NCBI GenBank assembly: GCA_035236585.1
Contig: CP141126.1
Location: 68,797,414 to 68,861,413 of the forward strand
Length of the DNA stretch: 64,000 nt
Source of the DNA: Warburgia ugandensis
Lineage: Eukaryota > Streptophyta > Magnoliopsida > Canellales > Canellaceae
Reading direction: 5' to 3'
The notes under the pieces: model-generated
Told to the model about the DNA's origin: nothing
Seen by the model: only the letters and a program-made list of their open reading frames with translations
Databases searched by the model: none
Program-made: the position numbers and the translations under genes
Shown: positions 14,114 to 26,640 of the stretch, piece after piece
Layout: every line of letters begins with the position of its first letter
How positions within the stretch are numbered: the stretch's first letter is position 1

Positions 14114-14510
14114 CCCTATCCTTAACATTTTTCAGGATAGTTCCATTCACGAGTAGAAGACACCTCAGGAAATGTTAGTGCTACGAGCAAGAAAAATCAA
14201 AAGGAGACAATTATACATGTACGTAAACACTCTACCCTTTGGACATGTATTTGTATTTATTTACAGTTGGGCTGTGAGCTGTGACTGGATAGGCCTGGGA
14301 AAATATTTATGATTTCTGAAGTTTTTCAAAAACTACTTTGGTGGTTGTGAAAGCGAATGACACTCGGGGTTTTCAAAATGAGTTTAAAACTAAAGATTTT
14401 CTGCTACATTGCATGGTTTTCATAAAATGGTTTTCAAATAGGGATGCATCCCGCCTTAGGAAATAGATCTTGCATTTAAAAATGCATGGGAAAACCCGGG
14501 TCGTCACAGT

Positions 14511-14522
14511 TGGTATCAGAGC
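14511..14522 (+). other. Primer binding site, initiator tRNA-Met
   Basis: TGGTATCAGAGC, two bases after the LTR end, is the standard plant Gypsy/Copia primer site complementary to the 3' end of initiator tRNA-Met. It shows that the preceding LTR is a 5' LTR and that at least part of an interior follows. Confidence 0.92.
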
Positions 14523-17249
14523 CCAGGTTTTATCCTTTCATAGCTAGTCCAGCATGTCCAAGGGTCATAGACAATAGAGAAAATCAAGAAGAAGTAGTAT
14601 AAATAGAAGTAGTAGAGATGACTACTTCTATTTGAGGATTACAATATTAATGCTCAAGGCATTTCACCATAAACAAATAGGTGAAAAAGGAGATGGGTCT
14701 AGCAAATACTTAGATATTGGATGGCTTAAATCTTATCAATAAGGATTGTTGTGCTGTGGTGCAAAGATTAAAACTCATATAAGGATCATATTATGATGAG
14801 AATGAATGAATGAAGATGATTAGTGGACTTGTTAGTAGATAGTGCTGACCTGCAATAAAATAATCTCATCAAAGGTGAGAAAATTGAAGAACCAATGTGG
14901 TTATCTTACCATCATAAAGAATATCATAATATGAGTACACTATCACAAGGATATGATATAAGTATGATAGGGGATGTAAAAGACAAACTTTGAGAAGATG
15001 TTGATGATAAGCTAAGAGGGATGAAAATGCAAGATGATATTAGGAGATAACTATGACTCGTACTAGATCATAAACGTATGGATCCTGAAGGACTTAGCTC
15101 AATTTTGGATACCTTAATTGGAGTCTTATGAAGAGTGAAGTGCTATTGACTAATAACTACTTGAGTATTATGGAGCAAATTAGAAGATGTATCCAAGTGA
15201 CAGATTATGTGAATAAGAGAAACATACACGAATATGATAGGGAAATGAATTCGACCGAGTTGTCAAAAGATTTTGACGATAATATTAGGGATGATAGATC
15301 TGTGAATAATAGATTGATTCTAACATGAACTTGTAAGAAAAGTATAGCATGATCAAAACGTGAAAGTCATTATTAAGACATTGTATGAATTTTATTGAGG
15401 CTATAGGCAATTGAGGATTTCAATGATCTTAAGACAGTTTAGAATTTCTTAGAAGCATTTAGTTTATCATATCTGAAACGTAAAGGTGTAGATGCAGTAT
15501 CGATTATATGCAACAAAGCACATGAAGACATTGATCTACGTAGACAAAAATGAGGATTTTGAAGAAAAGAAAGAAAGAGATAGAGATGTAACTACCAGTA
15601 TTCAATGAATATTGAATATTCAAAAGAAGAAGATCATGACTTTATGGAGATACATACAAATCTTTCATCTTGAATCTGATGGAAAGATAAACCAATCAAA
15701 TTTGAAGAAATAATACTAGTGGAGTTGGTGATTTTATTGTAAAAGAGTATAATAAAGATAAAGCAGATGGGATTTAAGACTTTGAGTAGAGTATCAAATT
15801 TCAGGAGATTATGCAACAAGAAATTTTCAAAGTAGAATGGTGACCAACTAGAAATTAAATTTTACAAATGGTTTGATATCAATTATAACAATTAGATTCT
15901 TATCCATTAGCTTATGGGGAGCACCAATAGATGTAGTCCATAAAAAGGAAAATTTGGTGATATCTTACCTTGCCACTACATGAGTAAATAAAGTATATTG
16001 AAAAAGTAATTACAACCAGATGGTGACTTGTCCACTTAGCATGTAGGGTACCATCAAGGATCAAAATGGAGGTCTTACTATTATAGATTGGAAGACCAAA
16101 AATCTTAAGACCATTATTTAGTCATTACCTTTAGAGTACTATTGACTAAATAAAGGTATCCCACACTGATTAATCAAGTATGTTAGTATTTATGAGTTAG
16201 TAGTCGAAGTTATATACTCAGAGGGATATCATAAGTATTTGGACATGAGTTTTACCTAAAAGAAGTTACTTGTTAGACTAAGTCATTTGAGGGTATGAGG
16301 TCAGTTGATTAGGCCACATCATGGAGGAGCAGTAACAACTGAGACAGAAGCAAAAATGAGGAGCGATCTCCACCAGTAAGACAGATTTTTCCAAAACCTA
16401 AATAGATACCATGACAAACCATAGAAATCATTGTGGGTCTGAAAAATACTGCTGACTTGGATTGAAAAAGAAAGGCAAATAAGTACTAATCACTTTAGAG
16501 ACCCTTGAGCTTATGACATAGATATATCTGGAAAGAGATCAATAAGTAATCAAATAAAGTCTTTCTATATGTCTATGAAAATGTTCCATGCTTACCTGAG
16601 TGTTTTTCAAATTTGATGATTTAACAGCTTCAGCATAACTTGATGTAGTAGCTATTGAACGAGAACTGCTATTGTAAGCTAAGTATGAGGAGGCACTTGA
16701 AGGATAAAATTTGAGGAATTGAGGAAACCACTACTTACGATGATACCCCTAACAAATTAAGACTGAATAGTTGACGATAACGCAGTAATAAAAGATTGAA
16801 CAACATATTGACATAGGGGATGGAAGGAGAAAAGGTGAGATGGATAGCACACTATAAGGTGAAGATTTAATGTTACGTTGCCTTTAGACAAATAGTTAGT
16901 TGTTATGAGCATATACCAAGTACGAAAAATCAATTGAAGGAATTTCCTAAGGACTAACCCTACTGGATTGAGTATAGAACTTTTGGACTGAAAGGTTACG
17001 AAGAAAATCATCAAGCAAAGAAAGGACAAAGAGGATGATGACAAAGGATTCAACCATGACCTAGTAAGGGTACTCGGTTATGAATAAGAGACTTTTTGCT
17101 TTGCATAAATGAGAACATTATTGAAAATCCTAATGACCAATGGATGTGAATAGTGAGATAGTTGTATGCATGCGTGTGATGACACACAAAGAATTGATAT
17201 GAGTACTCATGAGATGTTGTACGAGTATATGGGATACTTGTGGGACCCA
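14523..17249 (+). mobile_element. Unrecognised interior after family B 5' LTR
   Basis: By position this is the interior of the element whose 5' LTR ends at 14508. No gag, protease, reverse transcriptase or integrase motif could be recognised on either strand. The longest plus-strand open stretch (15128-15328) has no recognisable motif. The stretch is either very decayed or a noncoding interior of a non-autonomous element. A matching family B 3' LTR is not seen downstream. Confidence 0.4.
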
Positions 17250-17878
17250 CGTACCTTTAGTGCCTTGCTTGTTATTGTATGCTCATTGAGGTTGCATCAC
17301 ATCATGTTTTATATCCATAAGAGTATCATGTTTTATCGTGCATGATGTTTTGCTCATGATACTTATACTTCATGGATGTTATGACCTACACTTATATTAG
17401 CATTGCTATTCGACTTTCTTTTTATGTTTCATTTGTTATTACATTAAATGTCATGTACTTACTAAGCATTGCTTGCTGAGGCATTGCTTTGTTGTTGCAA
17501 TGCCTCAGATATTGAGAGAAAGATAGGACTAATGAGGAGCTACATGAATAGTGATTGAGATATCTCATTTGGAGGTATGTTTTGATTCCACATGGATTGT
17601 GTATGTATATCTATCTTATTGGACTTGAATATATTGTTGTTGGGAATGTGGCTATTGACTGGATGAGTCCTGGAGTTATAAATTTATTTTTTTAAAAAAG
17701 GTTTACTTGAAATATATATATATATATTATTTGAGATTTGAGTCGATGGTTGATACTCGGGGTTTTTCTTGAAATGAAATTCATTTGAAATTTTTTTTCA
17801 CTCTTTTGGTTTTAAAAATTGGGGCCCCACCTTTCAAAATTTTTTATTAAAAAGTGTTAAAAAACCTAGGTCATCACA
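17250..17878 (+). mobile_element. A-like LTR tail fragment
   Basis: The end AACCTAGGTCATCACA and the order of landmarks before it match the last several hundred bases of the family A LTRs. Those landmarks are AAGCATTGCTTGCTGAG, the hairpin at 17477-17507, a GACTGGATGAGTCCTGGAGTT segment and a 'GGGGCCCCACCTTTCAAAA' segment. It is too diverged to belong to the same subfamily as the copies at 36-46 kb. The left limit is approximate. The inverted repeat arm 2 begins at the next base. Confidence 0.6.
17477..17507 (+). other. Conserved LTR hairpin, A-like fragment
   Basis: TGAGGCATTGC (17477-17487) and GCAATGCCTCA (17497-17507) form a perfect 11 bp stem with a 9 nt loop, 371 bp before the LTR end. 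Compared with the copy at 40241, two stem pairs differ on both sides so that pairing is kept. Confidence 0.75.
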
Positions 17879-20800
17879 GAAAGAGGGATGAAAGAGAGGA
17901 AAAGACAAGGAGAGAGAGAGGAAAGAAAGGAAGAAAAAAAAGAAGATAGAATTTGAAGACACTTCTCCCATTGGCCTACCTTCCTATCTTACTTGTCTGA
18001 TTTCCGTCCAACTTCTTTTTAATCATCCTCTTGAAAATCCAATCTTTTCATAATATAAATGTTTAAATTTCTTCCTCCAATCGTCTGACTCCATGTGGCA
18101 TTGGCTTAAGTGGTTTAATGGGCACTCTAATGGCTCCTTACTTAGTGACTTTAGTGGCTTAGTCCCTTGGCTTCGAGGCATGCATGGCTTTACTTCATAC
18201 AAAGGTGATGGAATTGTATGGATTTTTTCTAGACCCATTCTAATCACCTTTGGTTTTTCCAATTTCTTTATTGAACTTATCTTCTTGTCCCTGAAATGAT
18301 CTGAACCCTTTGCTTGATCTTGATCGATCTCAACCATGGGATTATCATCTCAATACTTACAAAAGATTAAAACCCCTAATTAAATTGTAGAAAATTATGA
18401 TTATTCTCATACTTACTCTAGATTATATCCTGAACCTACAAAATATCAATCTTTTAAATCATTAGCTTAGAAATACGTGGGTTACAAATTTTAAAAAAAT
18501 CCTATGATAATGCACTATAATATACACATGGACTACTAATTGAGTACTATTTTTTTTATACAAAATTGGATACTCATTGTCAATCTAGATAAAATCTAAT
18601 CATATCATGCATTTCATTAACTAAAACTAATAATCTAATTGTAATTCAAATATACAAAAAAATTTGCAATCTCATAACCACCTACCTCTTATAGCAATTC
18701 CTCATATTTGACCAAGTTTTTAATGATGACAGATCAATGTTTGAAAACTAGAAATTAGTGATTTGGTTTTCTAACTACTGATTGATGATTTGACAGTAGT
18801 TAAAGTCTCAGACCCATAGTTTCAACTATAATTGGTTAAGTAAAAAACCAAAGTAAATAATTGCAAACCTCATATCTAGTTTTTGACTATTAGATAGACA
18901 AGTAATAAGGTAGAAATTTGTTGATCTACCTTTCCATCCATCGCCTAGTGAGTTACTATCTAAATAGAGTAATTAGAACTCAAATCTAACCCTTCCCAAC
19001 TACAAATTGAAAATCAAATTGGAGATATGAATAAGAAAATCTTAGATCTAGTCATTCCTTCTAAATTGATAGCTAACAAAGAGAACAAAGAGAAACATGA
19101 AGGAAACTATTGACCCTCCATTTTCGCAACCACCTATTGTTGTCATAGAAGATGGGTTGAAGGAGATTTTTCATGTTGATTGGTTACAATTGCTGTTACA
19201 CTATATTTTAGTTAGATAAAAAAAATATTTGAAGAGAGTTTTATGAATACCTCAATCAAAGAACATGATGACAGTTGTTAGTGAAGGATTCTACCATTGA
19301 ATGATCTGTTCACATTGTCTATTCAATTTTTTAATGATTTATAATTTGTTTCTTCTCAAATGATCAATGAGATTCAGTTCTTGCAGTGCGAATCGATCAA
19401 GCACTCCTTTGGTGGAGAAAATCAAAATTTTGAAGAGAGAGGGAGAGGAAGAGATCAAAGGATGGGGCTCCGACTAACTTTGTTTGTTTGTCATTCAGTT
19501 GCTTTTCCTTAGCAGTCAATTTTATTTTCTTTATATATACCCTAAGCGGTAGTTTCCTAGTCCCAATATGTTTCCTAATTCCATGTCTACACCAAATTAA
19601 AAGGGGTATCATTATCAATCCAAAAAGGTTTCTTTGCTCATTATAGATCTTTGTCATTGGATGTTAGCTATCTTAGTGTCAATTGATAGCTCTCTCTAAG
19701 CTCTAGCCATCCATAGAGGTCTCATTGCCAAACTATTTAGTTTTAGAAAAAATCAAATTATATATTTTTAATAAACTCTGAATATTTATTAATCATAAAA
19801 TAATACAAAGTTTTAGGGCAATTACACACACACACATGTATTTATTTGGAGTGGGGACTGAGGTGAAGATAAGAGAAAGTCAAGAAGAGAGATGGATTAG
19901 GGAGAAAGAAATATGGAAGAGTGGGAGGCAAGTCTACAAAGTGTGCTCCACCCCTTTCTAGGATAGAAGTAGATGTGAGGTAGAGAGAAATGTGGAGAAA
20001 GAGGAAAGAGCAACCAGGATGAGAGAGAGAGAGGGATTTGAATGAAGTAGAACACGAGAGAAGGGTGGAGAGAAAGAGAATGAGAGAGTGAGGTGCTAGA
20101 GCACAAGATAGGAGCAGGCAAAGAAGAACAAGATAGAGAGGTGAAGAGAAAGAGAAGGGAGAGTTGTGTGCCCAAAAGAAGAATGAGATTGGGAGAGTTA
20201 GGGAGAGAAAGAGAGGAGGATATGTGGTGGGTCTCATTCCTTTCCTAGCTTCCCTTATTCTCCAAAATTTTAGGGGAGATATTATATTTGAAAATCCAGG
20301 ATATTTAGTTTTAAGGAAAAATGAGTTTAAACTCCTTTAATCTCCTTATTCCTAGAATTTATCTACTTAGAAAATTCTCTAAGATTTTCTTTTCAAACTC
20401 TTTTTTTAAGAAAAAAATGCTTAGAAAGAAAAATTGGGCATCCCTTTTAGTTTGGGAGCCTTCCTTGTACTTAAAAACACTTACAGTTGGAGGACTTCAA
20501 TTCATCCAAAACCCACTTTATTTTCATTCATTTCAACTCACTTTGAATGAGAAAGTGTCCCACATGGGGCATGAATTTTAAATTAGGTCTCCATAGTTTT
20601 TAGAAGAAAGATAAGGTTAAGATAAATGGATTTGCAACCAAATTAGGCAATTAAATTCTTAGAGAGAGAAACAATTCAAACATAATAAAATATTTAGAGA
20701 GAGAGAGAGAGGGCATTTGATAGAAGTACCCCTCAAACACCCTTGACTGCATGTTTTTGTGTAATAACTAAAATGCAAGTCTTCGGTGTCATTGTTTTTC

Positions 20801-20885
20801 CATGTGCTATACAATATTATTTGGCTGCTAATGTGTCTTAATAATTATCTCATGTGCTAGGCTCTATTGGAGGCTTAAACTAATT
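17879..20885 (-). repeat. Inverted repeat arm 2
   Basis: Reverse complement of 3655-7210, with clear base differences. Matching landmarks include the ATTCCATCACCTTTRTATGAAG-like segment (about 18200 here, 6860 there), the GTTTCAACTATAATTGG segment (about 18820), the AATTAAAAGGGGTATCATT segment (about 19597) and the pyrimidine/purine-rich block 19840-20240. It lies directly against the LTR end at 17878. The long open frames in the purine-rich block reflect low complexity, not genes. Confidence 0.8.
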
Positions 20886-21852
20886 ATTCTTATTTGGTGA
20901 GTGTTGTAATGAAATTAAGATAGAGAATAAAATAAGATTTGTTAATTAGATGTTACTATACATTGAGATTTAAAGCTAGATTGTGTATTCTAGGTAATTA
21001 CTCGAACTATCCTTGAAAGAGTTGTGTTTCGTACAAAAACAATCTTTAGAACTAGCTCAATTTCAAAGGCTCCTTATTGTATGACACCAACAAAATTAAA
21101 GGAGCTTAAGGAACAAGTAGGTGAACTATTGAATAAGTCAAACTTAGTGTTTCACCACGAGGAGTCAATAAGTGCATAAAAATACCTTTAGTATGTGCTA
21201 GTTATCATTGAGAAAGGTGGATGAATGCCTACTTAATCCTCTTGAACACTATGGACTTTGATGGCATCCTTGGAATAGATTGGTTGGCTCTACTCCACAT
21301 AACTATTAATTGCCATAAGAAGAAGGTTGCCTTTGATTTCCAAGAGAGGTGGCAATCTTGTTTCAAGGGAAATGAGACTTTTCACATGCATGTGTTATTT
21401 CTATTAGGAAGGCAGCTTGACTCATTGTTAAGAGATGTCAGACCTTTTTGGCTAACATTGAGCTGTAGAAAGTATTAAACTCTACCTGGATGAGGTGGTA
21501 GTAGTCTGAGAATTTTTTCAGGTAAATCTCCTAAGGATCTACCTAGATTATAACCTAAAAGGGAGATGGACTTCACTATCCACCTAATAACTAGCATTGC
21601 TCTTATCTCCAAAGAACCACATAGAATGACCTCAATAGAGTTGAAATTTTCGAAGAATAAACTATAAGAACCATTAGATAAAGGCTTTATTAGACCAAGT
21701 GTTTCGCTATGGAGAACACTGGTCCTCTTCGTCAAAGAGAAAGATGAGCCAATGAGACTTTATATTGACTATCAAATACTTAATGCATAGTGAAGAATAA
21801 GTATCCTCTACTCTAAATAGATGAACTATTCAGTTAACTTCAAGTAACTAGG
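20886..21852 (+). mobile_element. Family C chromovirus pol fossil, upstream part
   Basis: Plus-strand pieces of a chromovirus-like Gypsy pol. A short reverse transcriptase start lies at about 21065-21150 (TPTKLKELKEQVGELLNK). A protease end follows at about 21221-21340 (LILLNTMDFDGILGIDWL). Then comes another reverse transcriptase start at about 21550-21850, with EMDFTIHLITS and [18 protein letters not shown]. Because a reverse transcriptase piece precedes the protease piece, more than one element copy, or a rearrangement, is involved. The region is old with many breaks. It continues after the inserted solo LTR at 24497. Confidence 0.8.
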
Positions 21853-22260
21853 TGTAATGACTCCATTTTTGTAACCTTGAAATCTCATGTTGGTAATAAA
21901 AAGTTCACTTTTTGAGATAAGGGTATTTTGGTCATTTCACTGTTCACCTTGACTAGACCCAGAAATTTGGTCCTTAGAATGGTACCCTTAGGTGCGTCTC
22001 GGAAAAAGGAATCCAACAAGACAAGAATCACTCAAAACGGAGTTAAAATGATCAAGTTATGGCCCTTTGGAGATCAAGGGCAAAATTATAATTAAATTTA
22101 AAACGAATTGGCCTGAGAAAATAGGGACCCATTTTGATACGGGCACCCCCTTCTTCCTAAACATACTCCATCACCGACATTCTAGAATGTCGGTGTGCAA
22201 GGGGGAAACCACTGCCATTCCATGGTGGTGGAAACCCCCTCCAGAACCCTCCTTAAGCTC

Positions 22261-22268
22261 TATAAATA
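22261..22268 (+). promoter_or_regulatory. LTR TATA box (family B, copy 2)
   Basis: TATAAATA, 408 bp into the LTR, with AGCTC before and AGAGCTCTTGGG after. The same arrangement occurs at 62878. Confidence 0.7.
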
Positions 22269-22479
22269 GAGCTCTTGGGTGCCTCCAATGGCAGCCCAAA
22301 ACCCTAAGAAAAACTAGTCTTGGAGTTGTAGGCAAGAGGAGAAACCGTGAAAAATACCTAGCCACGAACTAGGTACGCCTTAAACAACTCCAAACCCATC
22401 TCCCCCTCAGTCTTAGGTTGAATGTCCCTAAGTTTTTGCGTGAGAAACCATGCAAAACGGGGCTCTAGGGAGCCACAAC

Positions 22480-22960
22480 AGACCTAGGGCAGGTGCTTGG
22501 GGCGTTCTGATTTGACAGGGTCGAACCAGGGTATCCTGAGGACGCCCAGGTCACCACAGAACCAAAATGCACCTAGTACGTTAAAGGGAAACCAATGGGC
22601 GTGTCCGTGGATGTGCCCACAAACGAGAAAAGGGGTGGAGGCCCGGTGCGTCGGCTGACGTGCCCTGTGGGGCGCGTTGCTCACGTGGGACACGTTAGTG
22701 TCCCTAGCGCCCTCCTCGTGTGGGCCTGCGACGGTAATGTCGTGCATTCTGCGTAAGCGGAATGGGCAGCCTGATGACACCCGAGAGCATGCGACTGCAC
22801 GTGCAGGCCGGTCGCCGCTCGACCAGGACGTAGGTGCGTCCCGAGAGCGGTGATGCAGGGCCCGTTTTGGGCCTTCTATGTATTCTTAACACTAAAATAC
22901 CAATAACTTGAGTTCTAGGACTCCGATTGAGGCGCCGTGAGAGGTGTTGTGTCTGTATCG
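22480..22960. other. CpG-dense block inside family B solo LTR
   Basis: A GC-rich stretch with many CpG sites downstream of the TATA box. Open frames on both strands are an effect of composition. Retained CpG sites suggest a fairly young insertion, or one not long exposed to methylation-driven decay; this is inference. Confidence 0.7.
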
Positions 22961-24125
22961 ACGGAGCGGACACACCCAAACCATAAAATACCTGATCAAG
23001 CCCTATCTAAGGCTGGCATGACCCTTAAACCATGATAGTGGCACGGGGCCACTAAACCTTTGCAAACCTGACTATACTAAGGCCCAGTTAGGGACCTTAG
23101 GAGGCCCTTAGGCATGGGAATGAACCCTTAGTGCCTAAGTAGTAAGGTAAACTGTTCTAGAACTTATAGAAATAGGCCAAGCTAACCTTTTTCCCCTAAA
23201 CCATGTCCAGGAATGTACGAGGACAAGGGGACTAGCGCAATCAAAGCAGGTAGGTATCCTATCGCTACTAGACTTTTAAAAAGAACCCATGATGTTTTGA
23301 GAATGCATGTTTTGAGTCATGGTTGCTTTTCTAATGCATGTTTTAAGTTTTTAAGTTACAAGTCTTGTCTTTATGCGTATATCATATAGACTTATGTTAC
23401 ATCCTTATGCACATGACCTATTTAGCATGAATTGATTTCATGAATGAACTTAGCATGCATATGAAAAATACATTGCACATATATTTCCAAGACATGTTTT
23501 GAAAAAGGATTCTTGTTTACATGATACATGCATAGACATGTTTTGAAAAAAAAAAAAAGGTTCTTGCTTGCTTGATAGTATATGATTTGGGCTAGTAAGC
23601 TTGTGGGCGCTATGTTGAGAGGTTCGGGGTGGCCTCCCAGCCTCTACCACTATACGTGGAAAGGGTAGCAAGCCAAAAAGGCTTGTCCTCACTTCGATTG
23701 TTGTGGTAAACGAGGACTACCACTGGAGGTGTCACAGCGCCCGTCGAAGTGTCATATGCCCCGTGGAGGATATGACCGACAGTCCCTAGGTACCTAGGGA
23801 TCACACGGCGCTGAGGTCATGGGCATAGTGTGCCCTATGTTTTTGAGGATTTACTTGCATGCATATGGCATGACATGAGTATGGTCGACCATAGATCAAT
23901 GAGTCAGATTTAGTTGAGCTTCTTATGCATATCATAGTATATGTTTATGATATCTATGTTACTTTTAACTTGGATTATGGTATTCTTTAAGTCGTCAGTA
24001 TTCTATTTTGACAATGGCTTTTAATATCGATATTGAACATGAGTGTCCAAACATGCACATGGTTTAAAGAATATATGGTTTAAAACATAGCATGCATTGT
24101 AAAACTAGTAGTGATAGACTCCTAC

Positions 24126-24144
24126 TGAGTATAGTGTATACTCA
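24126..24144 (+). other. Conserved LTR hairpin, family B copy 2
   Basis: TGAGTATA and TATACTCA with a GTG loop, a perfect 8 bp stem, 352 bp before the LTR end. Only the loop differs from the copy at 14095. Confidence 0.72.
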
Positions 24145-24496
24145 CCCAATCCTTAACATTTTTTAGATACAAGTAAACACTTAAGGACAGGATACACTCG
24201 TGACAGAGAACATCCAAATTAAGTACAAGTAAGTAAACCCCTACCTTATCTTTTAGTGAATGTTACTTGATTGTAGTTACTCTTTGTAGCTGGGGCTGTG
24301 ACTAACACTTTCTTGGGAATAAAGTTGATTTAAAACTATGCCATGGCTATATGATTTGAAAATGTGTTTTGACACCCGGGGTTTTATATGAAAGATTGCT
24401 TTCCAAAAAAAAAGATTTTCATGCATTTCATATTTCTAAATCAAGAGATCTCGCCTTTTTATGAAATTTGCATCATATGAAACCCGGGTCATCACA

Positions 24497-26447
24497 CTAG
24501 GGCCTTTTCAAAGATTGATTTGAAGTTCTAATATCATCAATTGAGGATAGAGAATAAGATGTTCCTAAGATAGCTTTAAGAACTCAATATGAACACTATG
24601 TATATCAAGTACTGTTGTTTGGATTGGCCAATGTTCTAGGAACATTCATGGATCTCATAAATAACAATGTCTTCAAGCCATTCCTTGATAAATTTGTTAT
24701 TATACTTGTGGATGACATCCTGGTCTATTCAGTGAGTCCAGATGAGCATTAGGAACACTTGTGTATAGTATTGGATACACCTTGGACATATCAAATTGTA
24801 TGCAATGTGAATTTTGTTGAGAAGAAGTTAATTTTTAGGCCACATTATGTCAAAAGATGGTGCAGCAATGGACCCAACAAAATTAGAAGTAGTGGAGAAG
24901 TGGTAAACACCTAAGACGATGACTAAAATATGGAGTTTCCTAGGTCTTGCAGGATACTACCATAGATTTATAGTGGGATTCTCATGTATTACCTTATATT
25001 TTAAAGTTAACAAAGAAATATATGAGATTTGTACGGGAAGATGCATGTAAAGCAAGCTTCCAAAAACTGATGAAGAAGCTAACCATTGTACTAGTACTTA
25101 CCTTACCTTTAGGCAGTAGAGGTTTTGTGGTTTAGAGTGATGCCTCATCCATAGAATTGGGGTGTGTGTTGACATGGAATGCAAAGGTGATTGTCTATGC
25201 TACTCAATAGCTAAAAAAGCATGAGTTTAATTAACCTAACCTTGATCTAAAGCTTGCAGTCATATTCCTTGCCTTGAAGATTTGGACACTTTACTTGTAT
25301 GGAGAAAAGTTTTAGCTATTCATAGATCACAGGAGTCTCAAGTACATCTTCTCACAACAAGATTTAAAAATGAGACAAATAAAGTGGATGAAGTACTTAA
25401 ATGACTATGAATTTTCAATTTAGTACCATCTAGGGAAGGCCAATGTAGTGGCCAATGTGTTGAGCTAGAAGATATAAGGGATGTGTGCAAGCATGCTTTC
25501 TAGGAGGTGGAAGTTGCCATAGGAGGTGTTTTGGTGCAGGCCAGAGATTTAGCACGGTAAATCATTCATAGAAAATTTGAAGGCGAGATCTACTATTATT
25601 AAGAAAAATTTTGCAATGTAGAAGGATGATGCTGAGATGTAAACACTAGGTGAGAAACCAGGTTTCACTAGAGTAGTGAATCATAGTGTACGAATGTAGA
25701 GAAGATTGGTAGTGCTAACAAATGCTGAATTGAGGCAAGGGATTCTCAGAGAGGTGCACCAATCACAATATACTCTTCATCTAGGTGGAACCAAAATTTA
25801 TTAGGATTTGAAAAGTCAGTTTTGGTGGAATGGTATGAAGAAGGAGTATGTTGATTGATGTTTTACTTATCAATAGGGTAAAGCCAAGCCCTAGAGGCTA
25901 GTGGGACTATTACAGCCCCTTTGACTTCTTGAGAGGAAAATAATCACCATGGATGTCATTATGAGTTTACTTAGGACATCAAGTGAATATGAAATGATAT
26001 GGGTGATAGTTGATTGGCTGATGAATTTGACACATTTTGTCTCAATCAAATAGAATTAGTCTACTGATTGCTTGGCTCGATTGTAAACCAAAGAAGTAGT
26101 AAGTTTGCATGAAATACCTGTGACCATTGCTTCTAATAGAGATGGCTAGTTCACCTCACAATTTTAGAGATACGTGTAGGAATCTTTGGGATTATCACTA
26201 AGTTTTAGTATTGCCTTTCAACCTAAGGTGGTCAATCTAAGAGGTCGATATGAATTTTGGATAGAAATGATCAATAGTTGAGGAATAAAGAGATTTTAAA
26301 AAAAAAATTAATGTCCCTAACACTATTATTCAGTCAAAGAGTCAACATGGGAATTAGGGTTTGATATGAGAGTAAAACATCTTGAGTTATTTGTTAATTG
26401 AGATTGAGAAGAATTTCAAGGATGAAATTCCTTGAAGGGGGAAATAA
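24497..26447 (+). mobile_element. Family C chromovirus pol fossil, downstream part
   Basis: Continuation of the element interrupted at 21852. Reverse transcriptase lies at about 24500-24770, with FMDLINNNVFKPFLDKF and the active-site box VDDILVYS. RNase H lies at about 25130-25470 (DASSIELGCVLTW, FIDHRSLKYIFSQQDLKMRQ). Integrase lies at about 25710-26260 (REVHQSQYTLHLGGTKIY, FWWNGMKKEYVD, SYEMIW-like core). A chromodomain end lies at about 26336-26400 (KESTWELGFDMRVKHLELF). A purine-rich tract, GAAGGGGGAAA at 26434-26444, is the polypurine primer before the 3' LTR. The chromodomain end marks it as a chromovirus. It is old with many breaks. Confidence 0.88.
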
Positions 26448-26640
26448 TGTAATAACCCCAAAATTTTGTACCATTTTTATGATTAATGAACATTTACAAT
26501 TTATCCAAAATATAGAATTTTATTTTATTTTTTTATTCTAAATGGTTTTGCAATGGGACCTCTACTGATGGACAAAGCTCTGAGATATCCTAAGGAACTA
26601 AGATAACTAGAATCTAATGGTAGAAATTTAAGTAATGAGC

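Larger units (their letters stand above)
11812..14508 (+). mobile_element. Family B LTR, 5' LTR with primer site after it
   Basis: The LTR runs from TGTAACATCCG to GGGTCGTCACA, about 2.7 kb, and is followed two bases later by a tRNA-Met primer site. It aligns along its length with 21853-24496 and, for its first 1.56 kb, with 62441-64000. Shared landmarks are an AAAACGGAGTT segment, a TATA box, a GC-rich block (12600-12960), a 'CTTGTGGGCGCTATG' segment and a hairpin near 14100. It was inserted into the minus-strand Tat/Athila pol. It is a non-coding LTR; the GC-rich open frames on both strands at 12330-12985 overlap one another and have no protein character. Confidence 0.88.
21848..24501 (+). 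mobile_element. Solo LTR, family B, with target duplication CTAGG
   Basis: The LTR proper is 21853-24496 (2644 bp), from TGTAATGACTCC to GGGTCATCACA. It is flanked on both sides by CTAGG (21848-21852 and 24497-24501), a perfect 5 bp target duplication. No primer site or interior follows, so this is a solo LTR, the usual product of recombination between the two LTRs of one insertion. It sits inside the reverse transcriptase of the family C chromovirus and is therefore younger than it. It aligns with 11812-14508 and 62441-64000. Confidence 0.95.

Noticed and set aside
11807-17883. GTAAG before 11812 and GAAAG after 17878 as a target duplication of one element
   Set aside because: The LTR starting at 11812 is family B and the LTR ending at 17878 is A-like, so they cannot be the two LTRs of one insertion; four of five matching bases is weak by itself.
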